This document shows, piece after piece, positions 5,732 to 8,651 of a stretch of 8,651 nt of DNA; the first letter of the stretch is position 1; every line of letters begins with the position of its first letter. This DNA is from CAZUVQ01 sp964623915. GTDB lineage: Bacteria; Bacillota; Clostridia; UMGS1883; UMGS1540. The stretch spans positions 1 through 8,651 of the forward strand of contig CAZUVQ010000079.1 of assembly GCA_964623915.1 (NCBI GenBank), given 5' to 3'. The notes beneath the pieces were generated by a model. The model had not been told where the DNA came from and did no database searches. It saw only the letters and a list, made by a program, of their open reading frames with translations. A program made the translations under genes and the position numbers.

Positions 5732-6334
5732 CTACATATTGTACCGTGCAAACCACTCGTCCATTGATTCAGAGGGTGCAAAAAGGTTTTGCTTCATTTC
5801 TTTACCGATTTCCTTTTTTGAGGCGTTTTCATAAAGAAAAACTATCTCCGCAATAATTTCAGCGGAGATTTTTTTTATATCATATTCAAGCCCACCTTGC
5901 ATTGCCATAGAAATTGCAATATCGGGCAGTCCCTCTCGTGAGTTGACATTTAGGCCAATGCCGATAACGACACCGTCACCTTCATGCGAGGATATGTACT
6001 CAGAAAGTATTCCGCATAACTTTTTATTATTTATATACAAATCGTTAATCCATTTAATTTTTATATCGTCTGATAAATAGCGCTTAACAACACGGCGCAC
6101 AGCTACGCCTGCCAAAACAGTAACAAAAGGCATTTCCTCTGCCGGATACGCAGCGTCAAGATAAATTGACATATAAAGACCGCCAATAGGGCAGCTGAAG
6201 GAATGCCCCAATCTGCCACGCCCATTTGTCTGTGTTTTTGCAATGAGTGCATCACCGTGAGAAAACTCTGATTTATTTAATTTCATATATGAATTCGTAG
6301 ATTCAATTTCATCAACATATTTAGTGTAAAACAT
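5732..6334 (-). CDS. birA: Biotin-protein ligase, catalytic core only
   Basis: This protein activates biotin to biotinyl-AMP and transfers it to the lysine of biotin carrier proteins such as acetyl-CoA carboxylase BCCP. From the ATG at 6334 it has 200 residues. Visible motifs are IESTNSYMK (10-18), the adenylate-binding loop QTNGRGRLG (35-43), IKWINDLYINNKKLCGILSEY (93-113, Pro to Ile in the usual KWPND) and IGIGLNVN (124-131). There is no N-terminal helix-turn-helix, so it should not be a BirA-type DNA-binding repressor. The polypeptide stops at DEWFARYNM and lacks the SH3-like C-terminal domain that even class I ligases usually carry. A related lipoate/biotin ligase activity cannot be excluded, but the motifs favour biotin. 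It is convergent with the M24 gene (5 bp apart) and divergent from the small-gene cassette. Confidence 0.88.
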   Translation of the reverse strand: MFYTKYVDEIESTNSYMKLNKSEFSHGDALIAKTQTNGRGRLGHSFSCPIGGLYMSIYLDAAYPAEEMPFVTVLAGVAVRRVVKRYLSDDIKIKWINDLYINNKKLCGILSEYISSHEGDGVVIGIGLNVNSREGLPDIAISMAMQGGLEYDIKKISAEIIAEIVFLYENASKKEIGKEMKQNLFAPSESMDEWFARYNM

Positions 6335-6340
6335 AATTTT

Positions 6341-6347
6341 TCCTCCC
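6341..6347 (-). promoter_or_regulatory. Ribosome binding site that sets the biotin ligase start
   Basis: On the minus strand GGGAGGA lies 6 bases before the ATG at 6334. The longer in-frame reading from a TTG at 6349 would run through this site and add MGGKI, so the 6334 start with MFYTKYVDEIESTN is chosen. Confidence 0.85.
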
Positions 6348-6352
6348 AAAAA

Positions 6353-6381
6353 AGAATACTATATAATATAAAGAATGTCAA
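6353..6381 (-). promoter_or_regulatory. Probable leftward promoter of the biotin ligase gene
   Basis: On the minus strand a perfect -35 TTGACA (6381-6376) is followed after 17 bases by TATTCT (6358-6353), a four-of-six match to the -10 consensus. Transcription would begin a few bases before or at the start of the ribosome site, giving a very short leader. The weak -10 and short leader lower the confidence. Confidence 0.45.
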
Positions 6382-6404
6382 GTGACATTTAAGTGACACT
6401 GTCA
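6376..6404. promoter_or_regulatory. Operator-like array of TGTCA/TGACA half-sites
   Basis: Four pentamers occur in 29 bases: TGTCA 6376-6380, TGACA 6383-6387, TGACA 6394-6398 and TGTCA 6400-6404. The first two form an inverted pair around AG, the last two an inverted pair around a single C. The octamer AAGTGACA is repeated with an 11-base period (6380-6387, 6391-6398), close to one helical turn. The array covers both -35 boxes and the rightward spacer, a typical place for a repressor. The regulator is unknown. The pattern does not resemble the BirA operator I know. Confidence 0.5.
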
Positions 6405-6410
6405 TATAAT
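6382..6410 (+). promoter_or_regulatory. Rightward sigma-A-type promoter of the small-gene cassette
   Basis: The -35 is GTGACA (6382-6387), five of six to consensus. The spacer is 17 bases and the -10 is a perfect TATAAT (6405-6410). The predicted start of transcription is near 6417, giving a leader of about 40 bases before the TTG start at 6456. The -35 directly abuts the opposing TTGACA of the leftward promoter. Confidence 0.65.
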
Positions 6411-6441
6411 GAATATGTGAACAGTATAATATAAAGAACTG

Positions 6442-6447
6442 AAAGGA
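6442..6447 (+). promoter_or_regulatory. Ribosome binding site supporting a TTG start
   Basis: AAAGGA lies 8 bases before the TTG at 6456. The first in-frame ATG is ten codons later and has no purine-rich site in front of it, so TTG is the better start. Confidence 0.65.
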
Positions 6448-6455
6448 TTGATAAT

Positions 6456-6671
6456 TTGGATAATATTAATGATCTTTTAAAAAACATGGATAAAGCGAAA
6501 ATGGTTGAGTATTTAAAAATTGCAAAGCAGTTTGCAGCGACGCCTGAGGGGAAGAAAACGATAGATGAATTAAAGAAAACAGGAAAAAGCGGTGACAAGA
6601 ATATTTCTGAAATTACAAAAGCTATTTCCGATAATCCTGAGCTTGCTGAAAAACTCAAAGAACTTTTTTAA
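6456..6671 (+). CDS. Small helical protein of unknown function (cassette gene 1)
   Basis: I do not recognise a named family. The 71-residue product starts at TTG, supported by AAAGGA 8 bases upstream and a good promoter. It is hydrophilic and lysine-rich, with no signal peptide or membrane segment, and by eye should be nearly all helix: residues 1-28 (NINDLLKNMDKAKMVEYLKIAKQF), 30-42 and 48-71. Its end, ISDNPELAEKLKEL, resembles the start of the next protein (ILSDPDAVSKIGDIL), suggesting a shared helical module. The next gene begins 12 bases after the stop with its own AAGGAG site, so they form an operon. Coding is supported by promoter, ribosome site, spacing and protein-like composition. 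The function is unknown; I suspect a complex with its two neighbours. Confidence 0.75.
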   Translation: MDNINDLLKNMDKAKMVEYLKIAKQFAATPEGKKTIDELKKTGKSGDKNISEITKAISDNPELAEKLKELF

Positions 6672-6683
6672 AGGAGTGGTCAT

Positions 6684-7025
6684 ATGTCAGGCTCACCTGA
6701 GGATATTTTAAAAAGCATATTGTCAGATCCTGATGCGGTGAGTAAAATCGGGGATATTTTAGGCAGCCTGAAGGGTGAATCTGCCCAAAATGAAGGGCAT
6801 AAAGAGGAGAAAACAGAAGGTGACTCTTCTTTGGATATGGCAAGCCTTTTAAAAATCGGAAAGATGTTTGACAAAATAAATGAGAAGGATGACGACGGTG
6901 TAAAGCTTATAACGGCACTTATGCCGTATCTGAGCGACAAACGCAGTGAAGGCGCAAAAAAAGCTGTTAAATTACTGCGTTTATCAAAGCTCGGGCCGTT
7001 ACTTAGTGATATGGATTTGTTTTAA
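6684..7025 (+). CDS. Conserved-looking helical protein of unknown function (cassette gene 2)
   Basis: The product has 113 residues. The ATG is 7 bases after AAGGAG. Three parts are visible. A short amphipathic N-terminal helix (SPEDILKSILSDPDAVSKIGDILGSL, 4-29) is followed by a polar, Glu/Lys-rich linker (30-48) with no predicted order. The helical C-terminal domain (49-113) contains the segments LITALMPYLSDKRSEG and KKAVKLLRLSKLGPLL. No catalytic motif, signal peptide or membrane span is seen. From memory, similar small proteins with an LLxALxPYLSxxR...LLRLxxL pattern occur in many Oscillospirales next to a short hydrophobic protein, as here. I could not verify this and know of no function. 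It lies 12 bases after gene 1 and 12 before gene 3, so co-expression is likely. Confidence 0.83.
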   Translation: MSGSPEDILKSILSDPDAVSKIGDILGSLKGESAQNEGHKEEKTEGDSSLDMASLLKIGKMFDKINEKDDDGVKLITALMPYLSDKRSEGAKKAVKLLRLSKLGPLLSDMDLF

Positions 7026-7037
7026 GGAAGTGAAAAA

Positions 7038-7340
7038 ATGTATCGCAGGTATTTTAACGAATATGAAAAAAAAGCTCAACAAATATCAGAACAAAAATGT
7101 GAACAAGCTCCGCAAAACAGCAGGCAAAGCTTGCCACACGATAAACCAAATACACTGCCTGTGGCAGAACAGCCATTAAAAATCAAGCCAAAGGATAAAA
7201 GTTCTAATCTCTTTGGCAAGTTTCGGATAGATGATATTTTGCTTATTGCACTTATTCTGCTTTTGCTCAAGGAAGAAAAAAAAGATATGGAGCTTATACT
7301 TGCGTTAGGTTTTATATTTATCTGTGATTTTAATTTTTGA
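7038..7340 (+). CDS. Small hydrophobic-hairpin protein of unknown function (cassette gene 3)
   Basis: The product has 100 residues. The ATG is preceded by AAGGAAGTG 12 bases after the gene 2 stop. The N-terminal 60 residues are polar and low in order (MYRRYFNEYEKKAQQ, then a Gln/Pro/Lys-rich stretch). The C-terminal 40 residues contain two short hydrophobic runs, ILLIALILLLL (67-77) and ELILALGFIFI (85-95), separated by the charged turn KEEKKDM. Each run is only about 11 residues, too short for an ordinary spanning helix. A hairpin dipping into the membrane, or one irregular span, is more likely. No signal peptide is seen. It is presumably the membrane anchor of the cassette (inference). The gene converges on the M18 gene with a 31-bp gap and no visible terminator. 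Confidence 0.75.
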   Translation: MYRRYFNEYEKKAQQISEQKCEQAPQNSRQSLPHDKPNTLPVAEQPLKIKPKDKSSNLFGKFRIDDILLIALILLLLKEEKKDMELILALGFIFICDFNF

Positions 7341-7371
7341 TTGCCGAATATCTTAACTTTAATCCATATCT

Positions 7372-8651
7372 TTATTTTTCTTTACTGCTTAAAAATGCCT
7401 TATATCCACGATAAGCCATATAAATATCAATTTTGCTTGCAACCTCAAAAGGAGAATGCATTGATAAGAGGGCAACACCACAGTCAAGAGTATCAATATT
7501 AAGGTTTGCAACATACTGTGATATTGTACCGCCACCGCCGGCATCAACCTTGCCAAGCTCGGTTGATTGCCATAAAACACCGTTCTCGTTAAATATTTTT
7601 CTAATTCTGCCCATTAGCTCCGCCGAAGCATCAGAGGAACCGCCTTTGCCCCTTGAACCGGTGTATTTCATAACAGCAACACCGTGTGATAATTTGGCAC
7701 TGTTGTTTTTCTCCATAACAGATGGGTAATTGGGGTCCCAAGCTGCGCAAACGTCGGCAGAAAGACAGATGCTCGATGAGAGACACCTGCGAAGCGCAAG
7801 CTCGCCTTTGCCCATGAGAGCCAGTATTTCAGCCATAACGTTTTCAAAAAAACGTGACCGCATTCCCGTGACACCCATTGAACCCACTTCTTCTTTGTCC
7901 ACAAGAAGGCAAACAGCCGTTTTTTCAGGGGCTTCAGTTTCAAAGATAGCCTGCATGGAGGTGTATGCACAAACTCTGTCATCATGCCCGTGTGCTCCGA
8001 CAAGCCCTCTGTCAAATCCCAAATCTTTTGCTGAAAAAGCAGGGATAAATTGAATTTCCGCACTTAAAAAATCTTCTTCACAAATACCGTATTTTTCATT
8101 AATCAGCTTTAATATTGCCGCTTTAAACGGCTCTTTTTCATCTTCGTCAGAAAGCGGAACAGAGCCTATTATTATATTCAGTGCCTCGCCTTCTATGGCT
8201 TTATCAAGTGTTTTCTTGTTCTGCTCTTCAGCTAAATGGGGCAGAAGGTCACTTATAGTGAAGGTTACATCGTCACACTCGTCACCAAAGGCAATATCAA
8301 CTTTTTCACCGCTTGCAAGTACAACAGTCCCATGTATTGAAAGTGGAATAGCAGTCCACTGATATTTTTTAATACCGCCGTAATAATGAGTTTTAAATAG
8401 TGCCATTTCACCGTCTTCATATAAGGGGTTAGGTTTTAAATCAATACGGGGAGTATCAATGTGAGAGCCTACAAGCGTTATGCCCCTTTCAATGTCCTCA
8501 CGGCCGATAACAGCCAAAAGGATTCCCTTGCCACGGTTATTCACGTAAATCTTATCGCCTGCTTTTAAGGTTGAGAAGGAATCAAGCAGTAAAAAACCCT
8601 TTTCCAAAGCCGTTTTTTCGGCAAGGCTTGCAAATTCACGTTCTGTTTTTG
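7372..8651 (-). CDS. M18-family metalloaminopeptidase (5' end outside window)
   Basis: This is a cytosolic zinc aminopeptidase of the aspartyl aminopeptidase/aminopeptidase I family. Members form dodecameric tetrahedra and cleave N-terminal residues, often acidic ones. The frame stays open to the right edge (KTEREFASLAEKTALEKGF), so the TTG at 8607 is not the start. About 425 residues are visible and some 40-50 N-terminal ones are missing, judged from the usual 460-475. Metal and catalytic residues are all seen: His in GSHIDTPR (codon at 8463), Asp in AHGHDDRVCAYTS (about 7983), the Glu pair in DKEEVGSMG (about 7893), Asp in AAWDPNYPSV (7737) and His in LSMHSPFEV (7458). The GGSSDASAELM and VDAGGGGTISQYVA segments are also typical of the family. 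It is transcribed towards the small-gene cassette. Substrate preference cannot be read from the sequence. Confidence 0.94.
   Translation of the reverse strand, partial: KTEREFASLAEKTALEKGFLLLDSFSTLKAGDKIYVNNRGKGILLAVIGREDIERGITLVGSHIDTPRIDLKPNPLYEDGEMALFKTHYYGGIKKYQWTAIPLSIHGTVVLASGEKVDIAFGDECDDVTFTISDLLPHLAEEQNKKTLDKAIEGEALNIIIGSVPLSDEDEKEPFKAAILKLINEKYGICEEDFLSAEIQFIPAFSAKDLGFDRGLVGAHGHDDRVCAYTSMQAIFETEAPEKTAVCLLVDKEEVGSMGVTGMRSRFFENVMAEILALMGKGELALRRCLSSSICLSADVCAAWDPNYPSVMEKNNSAKLSHGVAVMKYTGSRGKGGSSDASAELMGRIRKIFNENGVLWQSTELGKVDAGGGGTISQYVANLNIDTLDCGVALLSMHSPFEVASKIDIYMAYRGYKAFLSSKEK

Larger units (their letters stand above)
6362..6438 (+). repeat. 14-bp direct repeat flanking the divergent promoter core
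   Basis: TATAATATAAAGAA occurs at 6362-6375 and again, identical, at 6425-6438, 63 bases apart from start to start, with 49 bases between copies. Each copy contains TATAAT, but neither has a good -35 at the right distance on the plus strand. The repeat could be an old duplication or paired binding sites. Confidence 0.6.

Noticed and set aside
5726..5749. Hairpin at the M24/biotin ligase convergence as a bidirectional terminator
   Set aside because: GCATGG-C-TAC pairs with GTA-CCGTGC around a 5-base loop, but neither side is followed by a U-run and the stem is bulged and lies within the ligase codons. It may still slow polymerases, but I do not call it.
6389..6943. Minus-strand frames opposite the small cassette genes
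   Set aside because: These are serine/phenylalanine-rich shadows. The plus-strand genes have promoter, ribosome sites and tight spacing.
6946..7179. 77-codon frame spanning the gene 2/gene 3 junction
   Set aside because: It overlaps both cassette genes in another frame, starts without a ribosome site and has no protein-like pattern.
7668..8063. 131-codon minus-strand and 107-codon plus-strand (7730-8053) frames within the M18 gene
   Set aside because: Both overlap a gene with complete family motifs and have no start signals of their own.

Overview
The window looks like a chromosomal segment of a low-GC Gram-positive bacterium in the Clostridia, most plausibly an Oscillospirales/Ruminococcaceae-type gut anaerobe. 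The evidence is AT-rich DNA with strong AGGAGG-type ribosome sites, the ffh-rpsP-khpA-rimM-trmD order typical of Bacillota, an aroQ-M24 peptidase pair, a clostridial-type M18 aminopeptidase, and a trio of small genes of a kind I recall from Oscillospirales. A run of exactly 100 N inside htpG shows that this is a draft scaffold.

Layout, left to right. (1) 1-2641, + strand: the end of ffh (signal recognition particle), rpsP (ribosomal protein S16), khpA (KH-domain RNA-binding protein), rimM (30S maturation) and trmD (tRNA m1G37 methylation), a translation and protein-export operon. The only sizeable break is about 130 bp between khpA and rimM, which holds two consecutive hairpins. (2) 2699-5726, + strand: htpG (Hsp90 chaperone, interrupted by the gap), aroQ (type II dehydroquinase) and an M24 aminopeptidase, closely spaced and probably co-transcribed. 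(3) 5732-6334, - strand: a short biotin-protein ligase with only the catalytic core, ending 5 bp from the M24 gene. (4) 6335-6455: a compact divergent control region in which two -35 hexamers abut back to back inside an array of TGTCA/TGACA half-sites. (5) 6456-7340, + strand: three small genes of unknown function in close succession. The first two encode soluble helical proteins and the third a short hydrophobic hairpin protein. (6) 7372-8651, - strand: an M18 aminopeptidase whose N-terminus lies beyond the right edge.

Most of the window is conserved housekeeping content. The parts that standard annotation explains least are the three-gene cassette and its divergent promoter/operator region, the catalytic-core-only biotin ligase, and the hairpins at the khpA-rimM and trmD-htpG junctions. 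rplS is absent after trmD and efp is absent after the aroQ-M24 pair, although both are common neighbours in Bacillota. No rRNA, tRNA, CRISPR array, insertion sequence or phage gene was seen, and no gene-free stretch exceeds about 130 bp.
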